Shown: one piece after another, positions 12,128 to 20,113 of the stretch
Layout of the letters: the number at the start of each line of letters is the position of its first letter
Numbering within the stretch: the stretch's first letter is position 1
From: Phytohabitans aurantiacus
GTDB taxonomy: Bacteria > Actinomycetota > Actinomycetes > Mycobacteriales > Micromonosporaceae
Direction of reading: 5' to 3'
NCBI RefSeq assembly: GCF_027923225.1
Contig: NZ_BSDI01000012.1
Coordinates: forward strand, 62,001-126,000
DNA length: 64,000 nucleotides
Made by a program: the position numbers and the translations under genes
Notes under the pieces: model-generated
Told to the model about the DNA's origin: nothing
The model's database searches: none
The model's input: only the letters and a program-made list of their open reading frames with translations

Positions 12128-12211
12128 GGCGCCGAGTGTGCCCCAATGGGCGGTTGGTCACCACCCCGGGGTCACTTGGCGTGTCCATAACCCGACGACA
12201 CGTGATCGCAT

Positions 12212-13015
12212 TCACCCGTTCGGGGACGGACTCGACTCGCTCGGAGATGGCTCCGCGGTGGGCGTCGGCGGTGCCGCCATGCCGAGCGGTTCGCCGTTGA
12301 CGATCGACCCGGCGAGGGTGATCGTGGCCGGTGCCGCCGCGGGCGGGTTCGTGAGCTTCAGCGTGCCGTACGCCAGCCGGGCGGCGGTCAGTGTGCCATC
12401 GCCGTCGTAGCAGTAGATGCCCACGTCGAGCGGCGCCTTCAACGAGGTGGTCGTCGACTCGACGGAAAAGCAGGTGCCCTGGGCGCCGGAGATCGGCTTG
12501 GTGACCGATACCGCCAGCGGCGCGTCCCGGTCGATCAGCACCTCCCGCGAGTCGGTGAACGGATGCCATACGCGCGGGTCGACCTTGGCGTCCACGCGAC
12601 CGCCGGGCTTGGCCACCCGCACGCACGTGGGCTGCAGCGGCCGGGACGACGACGGCAGCGCGCACTGGTAGATGCCCTCGCCGTTCTGGGCCATCGACAC
12701 GTCGGCGGTGCCACCGAGTGCCGCCTCCGGGATGTCGATCCGCCAACTCCCGTCCGTGGCGCTCGTCACCACGACGGTCCGGTCCGGCCGTCCGGAGACC
12801 GAGAGCGTGTAGGTCGCGGTGAGCTTGCGGTCCTTCGCCGCCGCGGCGAGTCCGGCCAGCTGCTGGCGCGCGTCACCGGCACCTGTCGCCGCAGGTGGCG
12901 CCGGGGCTGTCGCCGCAGGTGCCGGATCATCCGAACCGCAGGCCGTCAGCGCGATCAGACCAGCGATCACGCCGGCGCCGAGGGGTCCGCGGAAGATGGC
13001 GGAGCGCACACTCAC
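12212..13015 (-). CDS. Secreted lipoprotein of unknown function
   Basis: The start was set at the GTG giving [15 protein letters not shown], because it places a normal lipoprotein signal peptide (IALTAC lipobox) at the N-terminus; an upstream in-frame start adds 14 residues. A Pro/Ala linker follows the lipidated Cys, then a beta-rich domain with repeated [15 protein letters not shown] strands, and a C-terminal low-complexity Ser/Pro tail. It may belong to the LolA/LppX-like fold group common in actinobacteria, but I cannot confirm this. It is divergent from lysC. No function is assigned. Confidence 0.75.
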   Translation of the reverse strand: MSVRSAIFRGPLGAGVIAGLIALTACGSDDPAPAATAPAPPAATGAGDARQQLAGLAAAAKDRKLTATYTLSVSGRPDRTVVVTSATDGSWRIDIPEAALGGTADVSMAQNGEGIYQCALPSSSRPLQPTCVRVAKPGGRVDAKVDPRVWHPFTDSREVLIDRDAPLAVSVTKPISGAQGTCFSVESTTTSLKAPLDVGIYCYDGDGTLTAARLAYGTLKLTNPPAAAPATITLAGSIVNGEPLGMAAPPTPTAEPSPSESSPSPNG

Positions 13016-13126
13016 GTTCACATTCTCGGGCCGGATTTCCGTGTGGGCCGTTGACACGCCGGAGGGCGGGCGCTGGTTGCGGGCCGGATGCTGGGATCGC
13101 GTGTTCGCGTGGTCACTGCGCGCCGG

Positions 13127-13173
13127 TACCCTGGGGGCGACTTACTCGGCGCCGCCGGTCCGCCCGGCGGCGC
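13127..13173 (+). promoter_or_regulatory. lysC promoter region and 5' UTR hairpin
   Basis: TACCCT at 13127-13132 is a -10 candidate in the divergent region. Downstream, GCGCCGCCGG (13149-13158) and CCGGCGGCGC (13164-13173) form a perfect 10-bp hairpin with a 5-nt loop, 23 nt before the lysC start. No known lysine riboswitch core was recognised. Confidence 0.45.
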
Positions 13174-13196
13174 TTGGCACGAAGGGGCGAACTGCC

Positions 13197-14462
13197 GTGG
13201 CGCTGGTGGTGCAGAAGTACGGTGGCTCCTCGGTCGCCGACGCCGAACGCATCAAGCGGGTCGCCGAGCGCATCGTCGCCGCGCGCAAGGCCGGCGACGA
13301 CGTGGTCGTCGTGGTCTCCGCGATGGGCGACACCACCGACGAGCTGCTCGACCTGGCGCACCAGGTGAGCCCGCTGCCCGCCGGGCGCGAGCTCGACATG
13401 CTGCTCACCGCGGGCGAGCGGATCTCCATGGCGCTGCTCGCGATGGCGATCCAGAACCTCGGGTACGAGGCGCGCTCTTACACCGGCTCGCAGGCGGGGG
13501 TCATCACCACGTCGGTGCACGGGCGGGCCCGGATCATCGACGTGACGCCGGGCCGGCTGCGCGGCGCGCTCGACGAGGGCGCGATCGCGATCGTCGCCGG
13601 CTTCCAGGGCGTCTCCCAGGACACCAAAGACATCACGACGCTGGGCCGCGGTGGGTCGGACACCACTGCGGTGGCACTCGCCGCAGCGCTGCACGCGGAC
13701 GTCTGCGAGATCTATACGGACGTCGACGGCGTCTTCACCGCAGACCCGCGGATCGTGCCCAATGCACGCCATATCCGGCAGATCACGTACGAAGAGATGC
13801 TGGAGCTAGCGGCGTGCGGCACGAAGGTGCTGCACTTGCGCAGCGTGGAATATGCGCGCCGGGCGGGGCTGCCGATCCACGTCCGCTCGTCGTACTCGTA
13901 CAACACCGGCACCATGGTCACCGGAGCGATGGAGGACCTTCCGTTGGAGCAGGCACTGATCACCGGGGTCGCCCACGAACGCAGCGAGGCGAAGATCACG
14001 ATCGTCGCTGTACCGGACGAGCCGGGTGCGGCCGCGCGGATCTTCGAGACGGTCGCCAACGCGGAGATCAATCTCGACATGATCGTGCAGAACGTCTCCA
14101 CCGAGGGGACCGGTCGCACGGATATCTCGTTCACGCTTCCCAAGGCCGACGGGCCGACGGCGATGGCCGCGCTCAGCAAGATCCAGGAACCCGTGAAGTT
14201 CAAGGGTCTCCTTTACGACGACCATGTCGGTAAGGTGTCGCTGATCGGAGCGGGCATGCGGTCGCACCCCGGCGTCGCGGCGAGTTTCTTCGCGGCGCTC
14301 GGCGAGGCAGGCGTCAACATCGAGATGATCTCCACATCGGAGATCCGGGTGTCGGTGGTCTGCCGCGACACCGACCTCGACGCGGCCGTGCGCGCTGTTC
14401 ACGAAGCTTTCGACCTCGGCGGTACGGAGGAAGCGGTCGTATACGCCGGGACGGGGAGGTAA
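13197..14462 (+). CDS. lysC: Aspartate kinase
   Basis: Aspartate kinase phosphorylates L-aspartate, opening the lysine/threonine/methionine pathway. The 421-residue product starts at GTG preceded by GAAGGGG. It has the kinase signature [19 protein letters not shown], the catalytic [13 protein letters not shown] block, [18 protein letters not shown], and two C-terminal ACT domains (about residues 260-420) for feedback inhibition. An internal in-frame ATG near codon 245 ([19 protein letters not shown]) corresponds to the start of the separate beta subunit made in many actinobacteria. The upstream frame is open but non-homologous, so the GTG is preferred. asd follows after 7 bp. Confidence 0.96.
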   Translation: MALVVQKYGGSSVADAERIKRVAERIVAARKAGDDVVVVVSAMGDTTDELLDLAHQVSPLPAGRELDMLLTAGERISMALLAMAIQNLGYEARSYTGSQAGVITTSVHGRARIIDVTPGRLRGALDEGAIAIVAGFQGVSQDTKDITTLGRGGSDTTAVALAAALHADVCEIYTDVDGVFTADPRIVPNARHIRQITYEEMLELAACGTKVLHLRSVEYARRAGLPIHVRSSYSYNTGTMVTGAMEDLPLEQALITGVAHERSEAKITIVAVPDEPGAAARIFETVANAEINLDMIVQNVSTEGTGRTDISFTLPKADGPTAMAALSKIQEPVKFKGLLYDDHVGKVSLIGAGMRSHPGVAASFFAALGEAGVNIEMISTSEIRVSVVCRDTDLDAAVRAVHEAFDLGGTEEAVVYAGTGR

Positions 14463-14469
14463 AGCTCCT

Positions 14470-15525
14470 ATGGCCGGACCCACGCTGGCTGTCGTCGGGG
14501 CGACCGGAGCCGTCGGCACCGTCATGTGCGAGCTGCTCTCGTCGCGGCGAAACGTCTGGGGCGAGATCCGCATGGTGGCCTCGGCGCGTTCGGCCGGTAA
14601 GAAGATCATGTGTCGGGGCGAGGAGCTGACGGTTCAGGCGCTCGCTCCCGAGGTGTTCGACGGTGTCGACGTGGCCATGTTCGACGTGCCCGACGAGGTG
14701 TCCGCGGAGTGGGCGCCGGTCGCGACCGCCCGCGGCGCGGTGGTGGTCGACAACTCCGGCGCGTTCCGCATGGACAGGGACGTGCCGCTCGTCGTTCCCG
14801 AGATCAACCCGGAGCAGGTACGCAACCGGCCCAAGGGCATCATCGCCAACGCCAACTGCACCACGCTCGCCATGATCGTGGCGGTGGCGCCGCTGCACCG
14901 GGAGTACGGCCTGCGCGAGCTGGTGCTCGCCTCGTACCAGGCGGTTTCCGGCGCCGGCCAGGTCGGCGTCGACACGCTGCACGACCAGCTCGCGAAGATC
15001 GCCGGTGACCGGGTGCTCGGTTCGCGGCCCGGCAACGTCCGGCAAGCCGTGGGCGACGACCTCGGACCGTTCCCGGCTCCGCTCGCGCTCAACGTCGTGC
15101 CGTGGGCCGGGTCACTCAAGGACGCCGGCTGGTCGTCCGAGGAGCTGAAGCTCCGCAACGAGTCGCGCAAGATCCTTGGCCTGCCAGACCTGAAGGTCTC
15201 GGCCACGTGCGTGCGCGTACCGGTCGTGACCGGTCATTCCGTGGCTGTGCACGCTGTTTTCGGCACCGAGGTCGACGCCGAGGGAGCCCGCGAGGCGGTG
15301 CGCAACGCGCCCGGCGTGATCCTGGTCGACGACCCGGCCGCCGGGGAGTTCCCGATGCCGATCGACGCGGTCGGCACCGACCCGTCGTGGGTGGGCCGGC
15401 TGCGGCGCTCGATGGACGACCCGCGCGCGCTCGACCTCTTCGTCACCGGCGACAACCTGCGCAAGGGCGCGGCACTCAACACAGCCCAGATCGCGGAGCT
15501 GCTCGCGGTGGAGCTGGCGCGCTAA
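14470..15525 (+). CDS. asd: Aspartate-semialdehyde dehydrogenase
   Basis: Asd reduces aspartyl phosphate to the semialdehyde with NADPH. The 351-residue enzyme has the Rossmann start LAVVGATGAVGTVMCELL, the active-site Cys in NANCTT (about residue 130), the QAVSGAGQVG segment, and the catalytic His in VPVVTGHSVAVH. It starts 7 bp after lysC, forming the usual lysC-asd operon. A palindromic element starts 6 bp after its stop and probably ends transcription from both sides. Confidence 0.96.
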   Translation: MAGPTLAVVGATGAVGTVMCELLSSRRNVWGEIRMVASARSAGKKIMCRGEELTVQALAPEVFDGVDVAMFDVPDEVSAEWAPVATARGAVVVDNSGAFRMDRDVPLVVPEINPEQVRNRPKGIIANANCTTLAMIVAVAPLHREYGLRELVLASYQAVSGAGQVGVDTLHDQLAKIAGDRVLGSRPGNVRQAVGDDLGPFPAPLALNVVPWAGSLKDAGWSSEELKLRNESRKILGLPDLKVSATCVRVPVVTGHSVAVHAVFGTEVDAEGAREAVRNAPGVILVDDPAAGEFPMPIDAVGTDPSWVGRLRRSMDDPRALDLFVTGDNLRKGAALNTAQIAELLAVELAR

Positions 15526-15530
15526 ACCCC

Positions 15531-15590
15531 GCCGTGATCAGGGCGTCCCTGAAGCTGCTCTAACGACTTGAGGGACGCCCTGATCACGGC
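15531..15590. terminator. Palindromic repeat family A, probable bidirectional terminator
   Basis: Arms 15531-15554 and 15567-15590 are 24 nt each, 23 paired, with a G-G mismatch near the loop. The loop is 12 nt (ctgctctaacga). The element sits between convergent asd and the diguanylate cyclase gene; the latter's stop codon lies inside the right arm. The same geometry recurs at 60355-60414. Confidence 0.85.
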
Positions 15591-16999
15591 GAGTCGGCGA
15601 GGCGGACGCCGTCGCGGCCCTCGCGCTTGACGTCGTAGAGCGCGGCGTCGGCCCGTCGCAGGGTCAGCTCGGGCGCCTCACCGCGGCGACGCAGGGCGAC
15701 GCCGACGCTGACGGTACGGCCGATCGTGCGGGCCGCCGACACGAGGCGCTCGCCGATCCCGGTCGCCTCGTCGGGGCGCGCCACGTCGACCACCGCGACG
15801 AACTCGTCGCCGCCGATCCGGTACAGCTCGTCGCCGTGGCGCAGTGCGCTCTGCAGCGCCCGGGCCATCTCAACTAGCACCTGGTCGCCCGCCTGGTGGC
15901 CGTACGTGTCGTTGATGGTCTTGAACTGGTCGACGTCGATCGCGAGCAGGGCGGTGCGGTCCGGGGTGGCCCGTGCGATCCGCTCGCCGAACGAGCCCTG
16001 GTGCCGCAGGCCGGTCAGCGGATCGGAGGTGGCGCGCTCGCGCAGGTGCTCCAGCGTCTTGAGGCGGTCGAGGCAGGTCCACGCCTGGGTGGCCAGCAGC
16101 TCGACGAGGTTGACGGTCGCGGGGTCGGGCGTCACCACGCCCTCGTCGACGATCAGCAGGACGGCACCGATGTCGACCGGGCCGACCGGTACCGCGATCA
16201 TCGATCGGACGCCCGCGTCGACCAGCTCCTCGAACCCGTGCGCGTCCAACGACGCGGGATCGCCGATCGTGTACGAGGTGCCGTGCCGCCGCGCACGCGC
16301 CACCGTACGGGTGCCGAGCCGGGCCCGCAGGCGCTGGCCCAGCGGCCCATCCACGCCGTACAGCCGGGCGCCGACCCGGGTGGGTACGGCCAGTACGGGC
16401 GTCGACAGGCCAGACACGTCGCGAGCCGCCTCGACGACGGTCGACAGCAGCTCACGGTCGCTTCCCGCCGCGGTCAGCGCCACGGCGTGCCGCAGCAGGC
16501 GCTCACCACGGCTCTCCGCTGGCGGGCCGCCGAGCTGAGCGATGCGCTCGCCGAGCAGCTCCGCGATCTGCTCGGCGAGGTCGCGCCACAGGTCGGCGTC
16601 GACAGGTTCGGTCCACTCCAGATTGAGAGCGCCGATCGGCTGGCCGGAGGGGGCGAGGATCGGGGCGCAGACCTCCACGGCGACCTCTGGCCCGAGCGAG
16701 ATGTAGTCGGGGTCGTTTCCGACTGCCAAGAGCACCTCGGACTTTCCCGACGTGAACGCGCGGCCAGCGACCCCTTCCGCGGGCCGGATCGACGAGTACA
16801 CCTGCCACGAGCCGGCCGCCGCGACGCACCGGAGGCGGTCGTGGACGTGAAGCAGGGTGGCGATCATGGCGGGCGTGTGGCGGCTGGCGGCGTCTACCGC
16901 GAGCGCGCACGCCTCTGAGACGGTCGCCGCCGTTGCCAGGCGCGCCGCCACATCGGAAAGCAGCAGATCAGGAGGCACGAGGGCGTCAACGATACTCAC
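15584..16999 (-). CDS. GAF-domain diguanylate cyclase (GGDEF protein)
   Basis: The 471-residue protein makes the second messenger c-di-GMP. Two GAF-like sensor regions occupy about residues 10-150 and 160-300, followed by the GGDEF domain (about 315-465). The active site IGGDEF is intact at about 396-400, and the inhibitory I-site RHGD lies exactly five residues before it, so product feedback is expected. There is no transmembrane segment, so the enzyme should be cytosolic and respond to a small ligand through GAF. The start is GTG. It is the last gene of a leftward operon after the methyltransferase (33 bp gap). Confidence 0.92.
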   Translation of the reverse strand: MSIVDALVPPDLLLSDVAARLATAATVSEACALAVDAASRHTPAMIATLLHVHDRLRCVAAAGSWQVYSSIRPAEGVAGRAFTSGKSEVLLAVGNDPDYISLGPEVAVEVCAPILAPSGQPIGALNLEWTEPVDADLWRDLAEQIAELLGERIAQLGGPPAESRGERLLRHAVALTAAGSDRELLSTVVEAARDVSGLSTPVLAVPTRVGARLYGVDGPLGQRLRARLGTRTVARARRHGTSYTIGDPASLDAHGFEELVDAGVRSMIAVPVGPVDIGAVLLIVDEGVVTPDPATVNLVELLATQAWTCLDRLKTLEHLRERATSDPLTGLRHQGSFGERIARATPDRTALLAIDVDQFKTINDTYGHQAGDQVLVEMARALQSALRHGDELYRIGGDEFVAVVDVARPDEATGIGERLVSAARTIGRTVSVGVALRRRGEAPELTLRRADAALYDVKREGRDGVRLADSP

Positions 17000-17032
17000 C
17001 GTGCCTGCGTGAGAACTGTGGAGTGACCGAGT

Positions 17033-17665
17033 TCACCGCACAAAGGTGAACAGGCGTTTCCTGGATGCGAAAGGGTTCGGCGGGTCGATCAGCGTGTGGA
17101 CGCCCATACCGTATGGCTCGGACGGATCGGACAGGAACCGGAGCGCGAAGCCGCTCGCCGCGAACCAGTCGCACACGGTCGGTACGAGGTCGGGCGCTTC
17201 TCGGGTGCGGGTCCAGATCACCGTGGCGCCCGGGGCGCACAGCCTCGGCAGGAAGTCGATCGTCTGCCGGATGTCGAGGTCGGTGATGTTGCCGAAGACG
17301 CCGCAGGCCAGTACCAGATCAGCTGGCGTCGCTCCCGCGTAGCTGTCGCTCTCGCCCGCGTCGGCTTCGCGCACCTCCAGGCCGGTCAGGCCGGCGGCGA
17401 CGACGGACGCCCTGGCGTCCGCCGCCAGCCGCGGGTCGAGCTCGACCAGCCGGCCGCTCACATCGTGCCGGCGGGGGTGGTCGGTCAGGACGCCGAGCAG
17501 GTCACGCCCCTGGCCGGCGCACATGCTGAGCAGGCGCACCGGCCCGGGCGGCCGTTCGTCGAGATAGGCGCGGATCTGTCGCTGTACCGCGGCGAGGCGC
17601 TGGGACAGGGCGGAAGAGGGGTCGGCGTAGTCCTCGTGCCACTGAACCCAGTCGCGCCCGCGCAC
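17033..17665 (-). CDS. SAM-dependent methyltransferase (class I, substrate unknown)
   Basis: The 210-residue protein has a Rossmann-type methyltransferase core: motif I LLSMCAGQGRDLLGVL (about residues 45-60), the acidic residue of motif II in GRLVELDPRLAADARA, and motif IV LVLACGVFGNI. The DADFANDL-type insertions of known rRNA enzymes are absent, so the substrate is not assigned. It begins at a GTG 1 bp after the stop codon of the DUF3068 gene, so the two are translationally linked, and it precedes the diguanylate cyclase gene. Confidence 0.82.
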   Translation of the reverse strand: MRGRDWVQWHEDYADPSSALSQRLAAVQRQIRAYLDERPPGPVRLLSMCAGQGRDLLGVLTDHPRRHDVSGRLVELDPRLAADARASVVAAGLTGLEVREADAGESDSYAGATPADLVLACGVFGNITDLDIRQTIDFLPRLCAPGATVIWTRTREAPDLVPTVCDWFAASGFALRFLSDPSEPYGMGVHTLIDPPNPFASRKRLFTFVR

Positions 17666-17666
17666 G

Positions 17667-18797
17667 TCAGGACCGGTCGGATCGGTTACCCGGGATGCCA
17701 GCGGGGCCGCCCGGTGCCGGGGTGACCGGTGCCGGCAGCTCGTCGGTCAGCACGCCGCCGTCCTTGCGGGCCGGGGCGGGGTTGTGCGCCGGGGCAGGGC
17801 TGGCGGGGCCGCCGCCGGAGCGGTGCGCGCCACCGCTGGCGGCCCGGCGGCCGAGCACGAAGGCGTAGATCACCAGGAGCAGGCCGATGATCGCGAGGCC
17901 GAGCGGCGCCCAGATGCTGATCAGGTTGAGCTGTGCCCGGTTGGAGCCGGCGCGGTCAGCGGCCTTGGTGATCGTCTCTTGGTTGTACTCGAAGTCGGCG
18001 TCCAGCAGGACGGTCGACGCCCCGGTCGCCGGCACGAGCTCCTTGTGCTGCTCCTCGCGCACCTTGATGTACATGCCGGTGGTCGGCTCGACCCACAGGG
18101 TGCGGGTGTTGCTGTACATGACCTGCCCGCTGGTCGCCTCCGGGGCGAAGCGGCCCAGCAGCACGGACATGCTCTCGGTGCTGACGTTCTTGGCCGGCTG
18201 CTCCGCGACGACCTGCTCGAAGCGGTAGACCTCGACACCCTCGATCGTCTCGGTGCCCTTGAACTCCGCCGGGAGCGACGTGCGCAGGTCACGGTCCCAG
18301 ACCTGGTAGGTCCGCTTCTCCGTGCCGAAGGGGAACTTGTAGATCTGCCCGACGAACTTCACGTTGCCCGGGTCGTCCGCCGCGACCGCCTCGGCCAGCC
18401 ACTGGCCGTCCCAGTCGGCCGGAGCGCCGGAGCGCCGGTTGAGGGCCAGCTCTGCCGAGTACTTGCTGATCTCGTACTGGTCGTCGGTGCGGATCACGTT
18501 CTGGTACGCGTCCCAGACCACCACGTTGCCCTTGAGGTCTTCGGGCAGCTTCTCGGTCTCCATCGGGTCCGGGATGATCTCGATGGTCGACCGGAGGGTG
18601 GCCTGCTTGACCTCGACCTGGCCGGGCTTGATCTCCAGGAAGGTCGCGTTGGGCGCCTCGGCGACCGAGGTCGACGGGTCGAGGTCGTAGGGCAGCTGCT
18701 TGAGTGAGGGAGCGATGACGAAAGCCAAGGCGGCGGCTGCCACCAGCAGAAACACGCCAGCGCCGAAGATCACGGCACCTATGACGCGGATCTTCAT
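17667..18797 (-). CDS. DUF3068 (PorA-type) membrane-anchored protein
   Basis: The ATG at 18797 gives MKIRVIGAVIFGAGVFLLVA, a signal-anchor at the extreme N-terminus; an upstream in-frame start adds 12 unlikely residues. The large extracytoplasmic domain (about residues 40-300) carries DUF3068 features such as YDLDPSTS, WDAYQNVIRTDDQYEI and VYRFEQVV, followed by a second TM helix near residue 315 and a cytosolic Ala/Gly/Pro tail. Some DUF3068 proteins are described as actinobacterial porin-like PorA proteins; the molecular role here is unknown. It leads a three-gene leftward operon. Confidence 0.85.
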   Translation of the reverse strand: MKIRVIGAVIFGAGVFLLVAAAALAFVIAPSLKQLPYDLDPSTSVAEAPNATFLEIKPGQVEVKQATLRSTIEIIPDPMETEKLPEDLKGNVVVWDAYQNVIRTDDQYEISKYSAELALNRRSGAPADWDGQWLAEAVAADDPGNVKFVGQIYKFPFGTEKRTYQVWDRDLRTSLPAEFKGTETIEGVEVYRFEQVVAEQPAKNVSTESMSVLLGRFAPEATSGQVMYSNTRTLWVEPTTGMYIKVREEQHKELVPATGASTVLLDADFEYNQETITKAADRAGSNRAQLNLISIWAPLGLAIIGLLLVIYAFVLGRRAASGGAHRSGGGPASPAPAHNPAPARKDGGVLTDELPAPVTPAPGGPAGIPGNRSDRS

Positions 18798-18847
18798 AAG
18801 TCCACTCCACTCGTATGTTCTCGTCTGTCGCACACAGCGTCGACTCC

Positions 18848-18853
18848 GTAGTA
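18848..18853 (+). promoter_or_regulatory. -10-like TAGTAT upstream of the acyltransferase gene
   Basis: TAGTAT in the divergent intergenic region is a good -10 match 55 nt before the acyltransferase ATG. No convincing -35 was seen. Confidence 0.35.
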
Positions 18854-18907
18854 TGGCCGGGAGGTTACTACCCAGTCACATTCCGCGCGACCCCTGGGAA
18901 GTCATAA

Positions 18908-20113
18908 ATGTCGCCCGACCTTCAGACGACCGCCCCGAGCCGCCTGCCAGCGCTCGATGCCCTGCGCGCGGTGGGTGCCGCGGCCGTGGTGGGCACGCAC
19001 GTCGGGTTCGCGACCGGGGGTATCGGAGATCCTACGTGGGGCGGTTGGCTCGCCCGCCTCGACGTCGGAGTGGCCCTCTTCTTCGTCCTATCTGGATTCC
19101 TTCTGTTCCGGCCGTACGTCCACGCGCTCGCCACCGGCGGTGACCGCCCCGGCGCCGGGCGGTACCTGTGGCGGCGGGCGGTGCGCATCCTGCCCGCGTA
19201 CTGGCTCACCGTCGCCGTCAGCCTGCTTGTACTGCCGGGCAACGCGAAGGCCACCGACGCCGACTGGCTCCGGCACGCCGCGTTCGCCCAGATCTACCAG
19301 CCCGGGTGGTTGCGCGACGGGCTCGGCCACACCTGGAGCCTCGCGACCGAGGTGGTCTTCTACGCGGTCCTTCCGCTGATCGCCATCACCCCGCTGGTGG
19401 GTCGCAAGTGGCGTCCGGTGTGGACGGTCAGCGCGATGTGCGGGCTCGGCGTGGTGGTCACCGGAGGCTGGCTGACCGCGATGGGGTTCGGCCTGCTCGA
19501 CCTGGGACTGCACACCATGTGGCTGCCGTCGCAGATGGCCTGGTTCGCGGCCGGCATGGCGCTCGCGACCATCCACGTCGCGCTCGCCACCGGCACAGGG
19601 CCGGCCCGCTGGCGGTTCCTCGAAGAGCTCGGCCAGGCGCCGCTGGCGTGCTGGGGCATCGCGGTCGGGCTCTTCGCGGTGGCGGCCACCCCGCTCACCG
19701 GGCCGCGCGACCTGACCGAGCCGACCGCGTGGCAGTTCGGCGCGAGGCAGGCACTGTTTCTGGGCGTCGCGGTGATGGTGCTGCTGCCGCTGGCTTTCGG
19801 CCCGCGTACGCGCAGCCGCGTCCTTCTGGAGAGCCGGCCGGCCCGCTGGCTCGGCACCGTCTCGTATGGACTGTTCCTCTGGCACCCGTTCGTGCTGGAG
19901 CTGATCTACTGGCTTGGCGGCCGCGACGCCTTCTCCGGCGACCTGCTGACGGTGTACCTGCTGACGCTCGGCGGCGGCCTGCTCCTCGCCTCGATCAGCT
20001 GGTACCTCGTCGAACGCCCGATTCAGTGGCTGGGCTCGCGGTGGCCGCGACGGAAGGTACGCACCGCGAACGAGAGCCACAAGGCGCTCGCCGCGGCCAA
20101 CGCCACCACCTGA
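18908..20113 (+). CDS. Membrane acyltransferase, family 3 (OafA/YrhL type)
   Basis: This 401-residue polytopic protein has the family signature near its N-terminus (RLPALDALRAVGAAAVVGTH) and FFVLSGFLLFRPYV, followed by about ten TM helices and the catalytic-region Glu in HTWSLATEVVFYAVLP. Family members O-acylate sugars of cell-envelope glycans or lipids. It sits head-on with the AftD-like gene, and their 3' ends overlap by 91 bp. The envelope-sugar genes nearby suggest that it decorates an exported polysaccharide, which is inference. Confidence 0.9.
   Translation: MSPDLQTTAPSRLPALDALRAVGAAAVVGTHVGFATGGIGDPTWGGWLARLDVGVALFFVLSGFLLFRPYVHALATGGDRPGAGRYLWRRAVRILPAYWLTVAVSLLVLPGNAKATDADWLRHAAFAQIYQPGWLRDGLGHTWSLATEVVFYAVLPLIAITPLVGRKWRPVWTVSAMCGLGVVVTGGWLTAMGFGLLDLGLHTMWLPSQMAWFAAGMALATIHVALATGTGPARWRFLEELGQAPLACWGIAVGLFAVAATPLTGPRDLTEPTAWQFGARQALFLGVAVMVLLPLAFGPRTRSRVLLESRPARWLGTVSYGLFLWHPFVLELIYWLGGRDAFSGDLLTVYLLTLGGGLLLASISWYLVERPIQWLGSRWPRRKVRTANESHKALAAANATT

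Noticed and set aside
12196..12216. CACGTGATCGCATT similarity to the 28.5-kb palindrome
   Set aside because: About 14 shared bases without an inverted partner; probably coincidental.
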